Positions 1 to 6,080 of a stretch of DNA of 6,080 bases are shown piece by piece; the stretch's first letter is position 1, and each line of letters begins with the position of its first letter. The notes beneath the pieces were generated by a model. That model did not search any database, was not told where the DNA came from, and was given only the letters and a program-made list of their open reading frames with translations. Origin of the DNA: Prevotellaceae bacterium (GTDB taxonomy: Bacteria > Bacteroidota > Bacteroidia > Bacteroidales > UBA932); NCBI GenBank assembly GCA_031275145.1, contig JAISPE010000215.1, positions 1-6,080 of the forward strand, in the 5' to 3' direction. Position numbers and translations under genes: made by a program.

Positions 1-14
1 TGTCAAAACTGAAT

Positions 15-47
15 TTTGTCGTAAATCAAAAATTCATTCTATATTTG
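15..47 (+). promoter_or_regulatory. Bacteroidetes-type promoter of fabI
   Basis: A -33 element TTTG (15-18) and a -7 element TATATTTG (40-47) match the Bacteroidetes primary sigma consensus TTTG-N19-21-TAnnTTTG, with a 21-bp spacer. Transcription would start near position 54, giving a leader of only about 20 nt. The leader is AT-rich, and AAAAGG at 67-72 is the only purine patch before the ATG. The match is seen directly; activity is inferred. Confidence 0.8.
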
Positions 48-73
48 CATTTTATATTAAATTAATAAAAGGT

Positions 74-928
74 ATGAGTTATAATTTACTTAAAGGCAAA
101 CGTGGCTTGATTTTCGGAGCGCTTAACGAGAAATCCATAGGATGGAAAATTGCAGAAAAGGCTTGTGAAGAAGGAGCATCTATTGTCTTGACAAACACCC
201 CCGTATCGATACGTCTGGGGCAAATTGACGAACTTGCTGAAAAATGTAACACAATAGTTGTCCCGGCAGATGCTACCAAAGTGAGCGAGCTGGATAATTT
301 AATCGAAAAAGCGACAAAACATCTTGACGGAAATCTGGATTTTGTCCTGCATTCCATTGGAATGTCTCCAAATGTCAGGAAAGGCCGTACTTATGACGAT
401 CTGGACTATAATTTGCTGTCGCAGACGCTGGATATTTCGGCAATTTCTCTGCACAAAATACTGCAAATATGCCGGAAACGGGATGCTATCAACGAGTGGG
501 GCTCTGTCGTTGCGTTAAGTTATGTTGCCGCACAGCGTACACTGTACGGTTATAACGACATGGCAGATGCAAAAGCGCTGCTGGAATCAATTGTTCGCAG
601 TTTCGGATATATTTACGGACGCGAAAAAAACATAAGGATCAACACCGTATCACAGTCTCCCACACTGACGACCGCCGGAAGCGGAATCATGGGATTTGAT
701 AACCTGATGGATTTCGCCGACCGCATGTCTCCACTTGGAAACGCTACGGCAGAAGAATGTGCGGATTATGTGATCACCCTGTTTTCGGATCTCACACGCA
801 AAGTCACAATGCAGAATCTTTATCACGACGGCGGATATGCAAGCATGGGCATGAGTTTCCGCGCAATGAAGATCTACAACGAAGGACTTGAATACCGGGA
901 TGTTCAGAGTGACAAGTCACATAAGTAA
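74..928 (+). CDS. fabI: Enoyl-[acyl-carrier-protein] reductase (NADH), FabI
   Basis: Cytoplasmic enzyme of type II fatty-acid synthesis. It reduces the trans-2 double bond of enoyl-ACP with NAD(P)H, the last step of each elongation cycle. The 284-residue protein is slightly longer than E. coli FabI and has the FabI form of the short-chain dehydrogenase fold. The dinucleotide-binding loop GALNEKSIGW is at residues 15-24, and the HSIG motif is at 93-96. The catalytic pair is Y160 and K167 in a Y-x6-K motif, with a second tyrosine, Y150, ten residues before Y160. This is the same spacing as Tyr146/Tyr156/Lys163 of E. coli FabI, the enzyme inhibited by triclosan. The substrate-loop region follows TVSQSPTLTTAG (191-202). 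The start at 74 sits just behind a well-formed promoter, and nothing is truncated. The gene converges on the DUF1573 gene and appears to be a single-gene unit here. Confidence 0.97.
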   Translation: MSYNLLKGKRGLIFGALNEKSIGWKIAEKACEEGASIVLTNTPVSIRLGQIDELAEKCNTIVVPADATKVSELDNLIEKATKHLDGNLDFVLHSIGMSPNVRKGRTYDDLDYNLLSQTLDISAISLHKILQICRKRDAINEWGSVVALSYVAAQRTLYGYNDMADAKALLESIVRSFGYIYGREKNIRINTVSQSPTLTTAGSGIMGFDNLMDFADRMSPLGNATAEECADYVITLFSDLTRKVTMQNLYHDGGYASMGMSFRAMKIYNEGLEYRDVQSDKSHK

Positions 929-938
929 AGAGATGTAG
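929..938. other. Ten-base gap between convergent genes
   Basis: The stop codons of fabI (plus) and the DUF1573 gene (minus) are separated by only ten bases. No hairpin with a T-run is visible in the gap or close around it. The two transcripts therefore probably overlap at their 3' ends, or end inside the opposite gene. This is inference from layout. Confidence 0.5.
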
Positions 939-1988
939 TTACTCGATTTTAAGCTTTACCGTAAAATTCAGTACGGGCATTTCGGGATCATTCGAAGTCA
1001 GGTATATATTTGCCGAATGATCTCCCTTCGGCAGATTTTTTGCAGAATATTTTACCGTTCCCGTTTTGCCCGGCTTAATTTTGAGTTCTTTTTTCGTTCC
1101 CAAAACAAACGACGCGTTATCTGTCGCAAAATTTTTGATAACGAGGTCGGATGCGCCTGTATTTCTTATTTCCAGCGATTCGGATATTTTATTCTCTTTT
1201 TCCGGTCTGACGCCTAAATCAACAACAAGGCTGTCTACTTTGCATACCGGAGGATTCTCGGAGGCTTTAATATCTTCGGCTACTACGCATGATACATTGA
1301 TCTGCTCCTTCGCATCATCCGATTTAACGGTAAACCGGTCTGTTATGTATCCGAATTTCTTAACTTTCGTGCCGTCGACGCTAACATTAATCTGAGCGCG
1401 GGTCTTCGGGGCTACGACAGGAACGGAATTGACCGTCAAGTATTCCGGGACATTCTCGAACGAAAGATTTATATCTCCGCCTGTCAGGTTTGCTACTTCA
1501 ACAGTCTGAACATGGCTTGTTTGCGAAGACAAAATCTGCGGAAAGACCAAATCTCTCCTGTCTTTAATTTTAAGTTTACCTATGGAATCGGGAAAAGCGG
1601 CATTAATATCCTTCGTAACAACGCCCTTGATGCTTATGATAACAGTACTCGGAGAGCCGTTAGCGTGTACGGTAAGCCTTTTATTAAAAGAACTTAGCGA
1701 ATTTGTACTTGTGTAGGTAGCTTTTACTTCTCCTGTCTCTCCGGGTTGTACCGGCGCTTTAGTCCAGTCGGGAGAAGTACATCCGCAAGACGAACTGACA
1801 CTTTTGATGCTTAAAGGCTTGTCGCCAACATTTTTGAATTTGAACGAATAGGTAACCGGCCCTAAAATACTCGGGACTAAACCGAAATCGTGAACAGTTT
1901 TTTCAAATTCTATTTTCTGTGCGCCGGCATTAACGCCGGAAATGAACAGTAAAAGGATAAACCACAATACATTAAATATTTTATTCAT
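939..1988 (-). CDS. Secreted DUF1573 domain protein (ASH-like repeats)
   Basis: A 349-residue envelope protein if started at 1988. Residues 1-23 form a signal peptide: MNK, a hydrophobic run over 8-19, then cleavage after about VNAGA. The N-terminal DUF1573 domain (about 25-125) shows the family hallmarks: F-x-x-T-V-H-D-F-G at 28-36, then SSCGCT at 66-71, then V-Q-P-G-E-T-G-E at 80-87. A second immunoglobulin-like ASH-type unit covers about 255-349, with the family-typical N-T-G and the TSNDP strand near the end (331-335). The middle part (130-240) is a more divergent beta-sandwich-like region. The family is common in Bacteroidota and usually lacks a defined biochemical role; a structural or assembly role in the periplasm or on the surface is only a guess. 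The frame stays open upstream to 2297 (103 more codons), but that extension would bury the signal peptide. A candidate promoter also lies inside it, so 1988 is preferred. Confidence 0.9.
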   Translation of the reverse strand: MNKIFNVLWFILLLFISGVNAGAQKIEFEKTVHDFGLVPSILGPVTYSFKFKNVGDKPLSIKSVSSSCGCTSPDWTKAPVQPGETGEVKATYTSTNSLSSFNKRLTVHANGSPSTVIISIKGVVTKDINAAFPDSIGKLKIKDRRDLVFPQILSSQTSHVQTVEVANLTGGDINLSFENVPEYLTVNSVPVVAPKTRAQINVSVDGTKVKKFGYITDRFTVKSDDAKEQINVSCVVAEDIKASENPPVCKVDSLVVDLGVRPEKENKISESLEIRNTGASDLVIKNFATDNASFVLGTKKELKIKPGKTGTVKYSAKNLPKGDHSANIYLTSNDPEMPVLNFTVKLKIE

Positions 1989-2014
1989 TGTTTTTTTATT
2001 AAATATTACCGGCT

Positions 2015-2051
2015 CAAAAATAATAAAATTTCCTGTCACCGGTAAAAAAAA
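2015..2051 (-). promoter_or_regulatory. Candidate promoter of the DUF1573 gene
   Basis: Read on the minus strand, positions 2022-2015 are TATTTTTG, a full TAnnTTTG -7 element. A T-run (2051-2044) lies 21 bp upstream, where TTTG is expected, but it lacks the G. The start site would be near 2008, leaving a leader of about 20 nt before the ATG at 1988, much like fabI. This supports 1988 rather than 2297 as the translation start. Confidence 0.5.
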
Positions 2052-2077
2052 GGTTTTTTTACGGAAATAATCGAAAC

Positions 2078-2097
2078 GGGGTAGGGTAGGGGGGCGG
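2078..2097 (+). other. G-run cluster, possible G-quadruplex
   Basis: Runs of four, three and six guanines separated by TA dinucleotides, followed by C and GG. This fits a two-tetrad G-quadruplex, or a bulged three-tetrad one, on the plus strand. It sits just upstream of the DUF1573 promoter, at the left edge of the GC-richer segment. The motif is visible; folding and role are unknown. Confidence 0.3.
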
Positions 2098-2284
2098 TAC
2101 AGCTCGGAGCGGTGGCAAATCGCTGGGCAATCCTTGTTTTCCGGTGCAGATACACATTTTGTATGACGACGGAAGCGACCCTGCCGACCTACGGATTCCG
2201 TAAAGTGAAGATTACCGAAACCGGCAAAGTCATTCGACAAAACGGCGAGTTTATTGGCGGCGTCTCCGGTCGGGTACATACCCC
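2081..2284. other. GC-richer unexplained segment in the divergent intergenic region
   Basis: By hand count 2101-2220 is about 52% G+C (62 of 120), against about 29% for 2341-2460. Both strands carry open frames. On the plus strand a 60-codon frame runs 2112-2294, whose second half reads like real protein (FRKVKITETGKVIRQNGEF). On the minus strand the frame of the DUF1573 gene passes through. Neither frame has a recognisable domain, signal or promoter. A short palindrome TACGGA-T-TCCGTA lies at 2190-2202. A T8 run borders the segment on the right (2285-2292), and an A8-GG-T7 stretch (2044-2060) lies to its left. It could be a decayed gene fragment, an intergenic repeat element or an RNA; nothing visible decides between them. 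Confidence 0.35.
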
Positions 2285-2318
2285 TTTTTTTTGACATAAT
2301 TAACAGAATTTTCCCTGG

Positions 2319-2351
2319 AACCCTAACAGAGTTTCCAACCCTGTTAGGGTT
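2319..2351. repeat. Inverted repeat with 11-bp arms (REP-like)
   Basis: Arms AACCCTAACAG (2319-2329) and CTGTTAGGGTT (2341-2351) are perfect inverse complements around an 11-base loop. It lies between two divergent promoters, downstream of neither gene, and has no proper T-run after the stem. An intrinsic terminator for a flanking gene is therefore unlikely. A dispersed palindromic element or a regulator site is more plausible. Confidence 0.6.
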
Positions 2352-2416
2352 TTCAACAAAAGAAATTTGTCAAAAAACAAACTCGGAAAAACTTTTCTTA
2401 ACGGAAAAAAACTTTT

Positions 2417-2451
2417 TTTGTTCACCGTATTAAAAAAATACATTATCTTTG
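2417..2451 (+). promoter_or_regulatory. Candidate promoter of the lipoprotein-SusC operon
   Basis: A -7 element TATCTTTG (2444-2451) matches TAnnTTTG exactly. A TTTG (2417-2420) lies upstream with a 23-bp spacer, slightly longer than the usual 19-21. The start would fall near 2458, within the CCCCCG-TTAAAATG stretch, giving a leader of about 585 nt before the lipoprotein ATG at 3042. No other full TAnnTTTG was found between here and 3041. Confidence 0.6.
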
Positions 2452-2462
2452 CCCCCGTTAAA

Positions 2463-2494
2463 ATGATAATAATTAAAATGAATAAAATTATAAT

Positions 2495-2498
<4 letters not shown>
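2463..2498 (+). CDS. Possible 11-codon leader micro-ORF
   Basis: The frame reads MIIIKMNKIII and then TGA. It begins about five bases after the predicted transcription start, so it would be nearly leaderless; an internal ATG at 2478 could serve instead. Its TGA (2496-2498) overlaps the ATG at 2495 of the next leader frame in an ATGA arrangement typical of translational coupling. The sequence is very AT-rich, so a chance ORF remains likely. Confidence 0.2.
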
Positions 2499-2965
<467 letters not shown>

Positions 2966-3041
2966 CATACACACACAATGAAAAACACAATAATATAATA
3001 ATAATAATTTTAATAATAACCCTTCATAATTTGATTTTTTT

Positions 3042-4523
3042 ATGAATACAAAAAGAAAATTTTTAAAGAAAAACTGGCGAGGCTTCATTCGGGGAATGAC
3101 GCTGACGCTGGCAGTGACAGCTGCCCTGTGTTTCGTTGGATGCAACGGAAACGATGAAAATCAGGTTGCTGTTCCTCCGTTCGATCCTTCTCAACCGGTG
3201 GTGATTTCCGATTTCACCCCCAAGGAAGGCAGCGTGGGACAGCGTCTACTGATTTATGGACAAAATTTCGGCAATGATACGGCGATAGTTCGCGTGTTCA
3301 TTGGCGGAAAGGAAGCCAAAATTATTGGCATAGGTGGCGATATCATTTATTGTGTCGTACCCGAGAAAGCTTTTGCCGGAAATATTGAGGTACGTATTGG
3401 CGGGGGAGAAAATCCTGTAGTCGCCGCCGCTTCCACTGTGTTCGCATACCAGAGGAAAATGGTGGTCAGCAACCTGTTTGGCTTCAAAAACGAACGGGAC
3501 GACCAGGCAGGCGGCGTTTTTGGCGACTTTTCCGTAGCCACTCCGTTTAAAGGCAACGACACCTGGATGATATTTGATCCCCTGGTCCCGCACCACCTCT
3601 ACATATTTTTCGACGGAGCGGCGATTGGACAGATAGACCTTCAGGAGCGCATGTTTAACCTGATAGTGAGGAAAGCGGTTTTTGATCGCGTACGCGCCGC
3701 TTCCTTCACGCTTGACGGCCAGCACATAGTTGCTGGCGACGACCGGGGCGGTACGAGCGATCCAAGTACTATCATTATGTCGCGGGCGAATGGCTTTAAG
3801 GATCCTCAAGTGTTGACACGGTACAAGCAGTGCAATGGCGCGGCTATTCATCCGGTGAACGGCGAAATGTACTTCAACAGTTACGAAAGAGGACAGGTTT
3901 TTCGTTTCGATATAGCGAATGCCCAGTATTTCGGAGGTACCTTAGGCCCCACAAATTATGAGGAACTCTTCAAGATACAGGACGTCAACTGGGAGTTTAA
4001 TATCCGGATACATCCTTCGGGCAATTACGCTTATATTGTCGTGCTCAACCAGCATTACATCCTGCGTACCGACTACAACTGGAACACGAAGAAATTTTCC
4101 AGTCCTTATTTGGTATGCGGTGAAGCCAAAGCCTCGGGTTACAATGACGGGGTAGGTTCTGCAGCCCGTCTGAACAGGCCCTATCAGGGCGTATTCGTGA
4201 AAAACCCCGAATATGCGGGAAAGGATGACGAGTACGATTTCTATTTTACCGACTGCAACAATCACTGCATACGCAGTCTTACGCCGGACGGTCTGGTAAG
4301 CACTTTTGCCGGACGCGGCAGTACGGGGCTAAATGCCAATTTTTTCGGATATGTGGACGGCGACCTGCGTCTTGAAGCACGTTTCTACAATCCTACGGGG
4401 CTGGCATACGATGAAGCGAATAACACGTTTTATGTGGGCGACGATGAGAATCGCCGTATCCGTAAAATCGCTATGGAAGAAATGGACGAAGAACCGGAAA
4501 CGGAGGAAGGAACGGATGATTAA
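3042..4523 (+). CDS. Surface lipoprotein with IPT/TIG domain and NHL beta-propeller
   Basis: A 493-residue predicted lipoprotein, probably an outer-surface binding protein of the downstream SusC system. Residues 1-33 are a lipoprotein signal: a basic start (K4, R5, K6, K9, K10), a hydrophobic stretch at 19-32, and lipobox FVGC with the lipidated cysteine at C34. Acidic residues D38 and E39 shortly after it recall the Bacteroidota surface-export signal. An IPT/TIG immunoglobulin-like domain spans about 53-136 (ISDFTPKEGSVGQRLLIYG is its typical opening). A beta-propeller follows (about 150-478), clearest in its last blades. NHL-like motifs there are GYNDGVGSAARLNRP (366-380), DCNNHCIRSLTPDG, and FYNPTGLAYDEANNTFYVGD with ENRRIRKI (448-476). 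The C-terminus is strongly acidic (from about E479). IPT domains are also found in SusE/F-like glycan-binding proteins; the ligand here is unknown. No Shine-Dalgarno is seen; the ATG follows an AT-rich stretch and overlaps a TGA in another frame. Confidence 0.9.
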   Translation: MNTKRKFLKKNWRGFIRGMTLTLAVTAALCFVGCNGNDENQVAVPPFDPSQPVVISDFTPKEGSVGQRLLIYGQNFGNDTAIVRVFIGGKEAKIIGIGGDIIYCVVPEKAFAGNIEVRIGGGENPVVAAASTVFAYQRKMVVSNLFGFKNERDDQAGGVFGDFSVATPFKGNDTWMIFDPLVPHHLYIFFDGAAIGQIDLQERMFNLIVRKAVFDRVRAASFTLDGQHIVAGDDRGGTSDPSTIIMSRANGFKDPQVLTRYKQCNGAAIHPVNGEMYFNSYERGQVFRFDIANAQYFGGTLGPTNYEELFKIQDVNWEFNIRIHPSGNYAYIVVLNQHYILRTDYNWNTKKFSSPYLVCGEAKASGYNDGVGSAARLNRPYQGVFVKNPEYAGKDDEYDFYFTDCNNHCIRSLTPDGLVSTFAGRGSTGLNANFFGYVDGDLRLEARFYNPTGLAYDEANNTFYVGDDENRRIRKIAMEEMDEEPETEEGTDD

Positions 4524-4529
4524 TTTTTT

Positions 4530-4594
4530 GACAGAGGTTTTTTGGAGGCTGTTCGAGTTTTTCGATTTGTTCGGGGGAACTCTCTGTCTTTTTT
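4530..4594 (+). terminator. Terminator-like hairpin between the lipoprotein and susC-like genes
   Basis: GACAGAG (4530-4536) pairs with CTCTGTC (4582-4588). The stem extends by GTT/AAC (4537-4539 with 4578-4580) across a one-base bulge, and six T residues follow (4589-4594). The loop is large but contains its own TCGA-TCGA mini-stem (4553-4564). It begins six bases after the lipoprotein stop codon. It may be a partial terminator that lowers transporter transcription relative to the lipoprotein, because no convincing promoter is seen between it and 4622. Confidence 0.45.
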
Positions 4595-4621
4595 AAGGAA
4601 CTATTAAATCTTGAATATATA

Positions 4622-6080
4622 ATGAACAGATTTTTGTATTATTGCGCCGCTGTCTGGATGCTGCTTCCGGGCATGTTTACCGGCGTTTACGCACAGCAGC
4701 GGCAAACCGTCGAAATCACCGGCGTGATTGTCGATGAAAATAACGAGCCTTTGCAGGGTACCAACATTTCGGTGAAGGATGTTCCCGGTCTGGGTACTGT
4801 TGCCAATTCGGAAGGAAAGTACTCCATCAAAGTGGAACAGTATCAGACGCTGATTTTTTCCTTTGTGGGTTTTGAGACGCATGAGGTTCTGATCGCAGAC
4901 CAGCGCGAAGTCAATGTGACGATGAAGGAATCCAAGAGCAATGTCATCGACGAGGTGGTGATCACCGCTACGGGAGCGCAGCGTAAGCTGACCGTTACCG
5001 GAGCTATCACTACAGTGGAAATGAAAGATTTGAAGTCGAATCCCTCGTCGAGTATCACCAACGCCCTTGCGGGAAATGTGGCGGGAGTGCTGGCGAGGAC
5101 AACATCGGGACAGCCCGGTAAAAACATTTCCGAGTTCTGGATTCGGGGTATCTCGACCTTTGGTGCAGGCAGCAGCGCTTACGTTCTGGTGGACGGATTC
5201 GAGCGCGACATGAGCGAACTGAACATCGAGGATATCGAATCCATCTCCGTGCTGAAGGACGCCTCGGCAACTGCCATTTACGGATCAAAGGGCGCCAACG
5301 GCGTTGTGCTGATCACAACCAAACGTGGAAGAGACAGCAAAATCAACATTACCGTCAAGGCGGAAACCACTTACAACACACGCACCATCACGCCTGAATT
5401 TGTGGACGGCCTCACATACGCCAATCTGCTGAACGAGGCGCGTATCACCCGGAATCAGGAGCCGATGTACCAGCCCGAAGAACTGGAAATCCTGCGCAGG
5501 GGACTTGATCCCGATCTTTATCCGAACGTTGACTGGATGGACCTGCTGCTGAAAGACGGCGCCATGAGCTACCGCGCAAACCTGAATCTAAGCGGGGGCG
5601 GAAGCATCACGCGGTATTTTGTTTCGGGAAGTTATGTGGAAGAACAGGGAATGTACAATACCGACGCCACACTGCGAAAGGATTACAACACCAACGCCAA
5701 CTACAGACGCTGGAACTACAGGATGAACGCCGACATTAACATAACGAAAACGACGCTGCTGAAAATGGGCGTTTCCGGTTCGCTTTCCAAGCGCAACAGT
5801 CCCGGACTGGGCGACAGCGACGTCTGGGGCGAACTGTTCGGTTACAGCGCAATCCGGACGCCGATAATGTATTCGAACGGGTATTTTCCCGCCGTAGGCA
5901 CAGGCAACCAGACCAATCCCTGGGTAGCGGCTACGCAGACCGGATACAACGAAAACTGGGTAAACAAAATCCAGACCGACATCTCGCTGGAACAGAATCT
6001 TGATTTTGTTACGAAAGGGCTGCGGTTTACGGGACGTTTCGGATACGACATGAACAACAACAACAATATCTACAGGCGCA
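4622..6080 (+). CDS. SusC/RagA-family TonB-dependent outer-membrane transporter (5' part)
   Basis: The frame is open to the window edge (486 codons plus one base), about two fifths to one half of a usual SusC-type protein. It forms a TonB-dependent beta-barrel that, with a SusD-like lid lipoprotein, imports oligosaccharides or peptides. Residues 1-24 are a signal peptide ending GVYA. A carboxypeptidase-regulatory-like beta domain covers about 31-102 (ITGVIVDENNEPLQG at 32-46, LIFSFVGFE at 77-85). A TonB-box-like DEVVITATG is at 110-118. The plug domain (about 120-236) has AGNVAGV (150-156), the family motif YVLVDGFER (187-195) and YGSKGANGVVLITTKRG (220-236). The barrel begins thereafter, with strand-like stretches such as LNLSGGGSITRYFVSGSY. 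The gene lies 98 bp after the lipoprotein stop and is probably in the same transcription unit. A SusD gene would be expected downstream. No regulator of the sigma/anti-sigma type is in the window. Confidence 0.95.
   Translation, partial: MNRFLYYCAAVWMLLPGMFTGVYAQQRQTVEITGVIVDENNEPLQGTNISVKDVPGLGTVANSEGKYSIKVEQYQTLIFSFVGFETHEVLIADQREVNVTMKESKSNVIDEVVITATGAQRKLTVTGAITTVEMKDLKSNPSSSITNALAGNVAGVLARTTSGQPGKNISEFWIRGISTFGAGSSAYVLVDGFERDMSELNIEDIESISVLKDASATAIYGSKGANGVVLITTKRGRDSKINITVKAETTYNTRTITPEFVDGLTYANLLNEARITRNQEPMYQPEELEILRRGLDPDLYPNVDWMDLLLKDGAMSYRANLNLSGGGSITRYFVSGSYVEEQGMYNTDATLRKDYNTNANYRRWNYRMNADINITKTTLLKMGVSGSLSKRNSPGLGDSDVWGELFGYSAIRTPIMYSNGYFPAVGTGNQTNPWVAATQTGYNENWVNKIQTDISLEQNLDFVTKGLRFTGRFGYDMNNNNNIYRR

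Noticed and set aside
2112..2294. A 60-codon plus-strand gene
   Set aside because: It has no promoter, plausible ribosome-binding region or known domain, and it overlaps an equally open minus-strand frame. It is kept only as part of the unexplained GC-richer segment.
1989..2297. N-terminal 103 residues as part of the DUF1573 protein
   Set aside because: The region precedes a clear signal peptide, contains a candidate promoter and shows no family similarity that I can recognise. The internal ATG at 1988 gives a normal secreted protein.
2319..2351. Intrinsic terminator
   Set aside because: No T-run follows the stem on either strand, and both flanking genes are transcribed away from this point, so there is no transcript to end.
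2978..2998. Six-codon ORF just before the lipoprotein gene
   Set aside because: It is very short (MKNTII), in AT-rich sequence, with no overlap with the downstream start; chance is the simplest explanation.

Overview
The window looks chromosomal and comes from a member of the Bacteroidota, most likely the order Bacteroidales. The evidence is a SusC/RagA-family TonB-dependent transporter, a DUF1573 envelope protein with the SSCGCT motif, and promoters of the Bacteroidetes sigma-ABfr type (TTTG, then TAnnTTTG). Ribosome-binding regions are AT-rich with no clear Shine-Dalgarno sequence. The genus cannot be told from the sequence.

Left part (1-1988): a housekeeping gene, fabI (enoyl-ACP reductase, 74-928), has its own clear promoter. 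It converges on a minus-strand gene (939-1988) for a secreted DUF1573/ASH-like protein. Only 10 bp separate the two stop codons. The open frame of the DUF1573 gene continues upstream to 2297, but the signal peptide and a candidate promoter place the true start at 1988.

Middle part (1989-3041): about 1.05 kb of non-classical DNA lies between the divergent DUF1573 gene and a plus-strand SusC operon. In order it holds a minus-strand promoter, a G-run cluster, a GC-richer segment of unknown origin (about 2081-2284), an 11-bp-arm inverted repeat, a plus-strand promoter (2417-2451) and a 590-nt leader. The leader contains an 11-codon micro-ORF, a longer ORF starting in ATGA overlap with it, an 85-bp (AG)42 tract, 18-bp tandem repeats and a strong hairpin. 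From 2648 to 2870 there is no TAA, TAG or TGA in any plus-strand frame, whereas the minus strand has 16 stop triplets in the same interval. In the present frame the leader ORF ends at 2965. Loss of one AG unit (or gain of two) would extend it to a TGA at 3043-3045 that overlaps the ATG of the next gene. This looks like a possible three-state, slippage-driven phase-variation switch for a nutrient-uptake operon, and it is the main discovery candidate here.

Right part (3042-6080): a predicted surface lipoprotein with an IPT/TIG domain and a beta-propeller ending in NHL repeats (3042-4523) is followed by a terminator-like hairpin. The 5' two-fifths or so of a SusC/RagA-type transporter gene (4622 onward) then runs off the window. 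Together these probably form a glycan or peptide-glycan binding and uptake system. The substrate and the SusD partner lie outside what can be seen.
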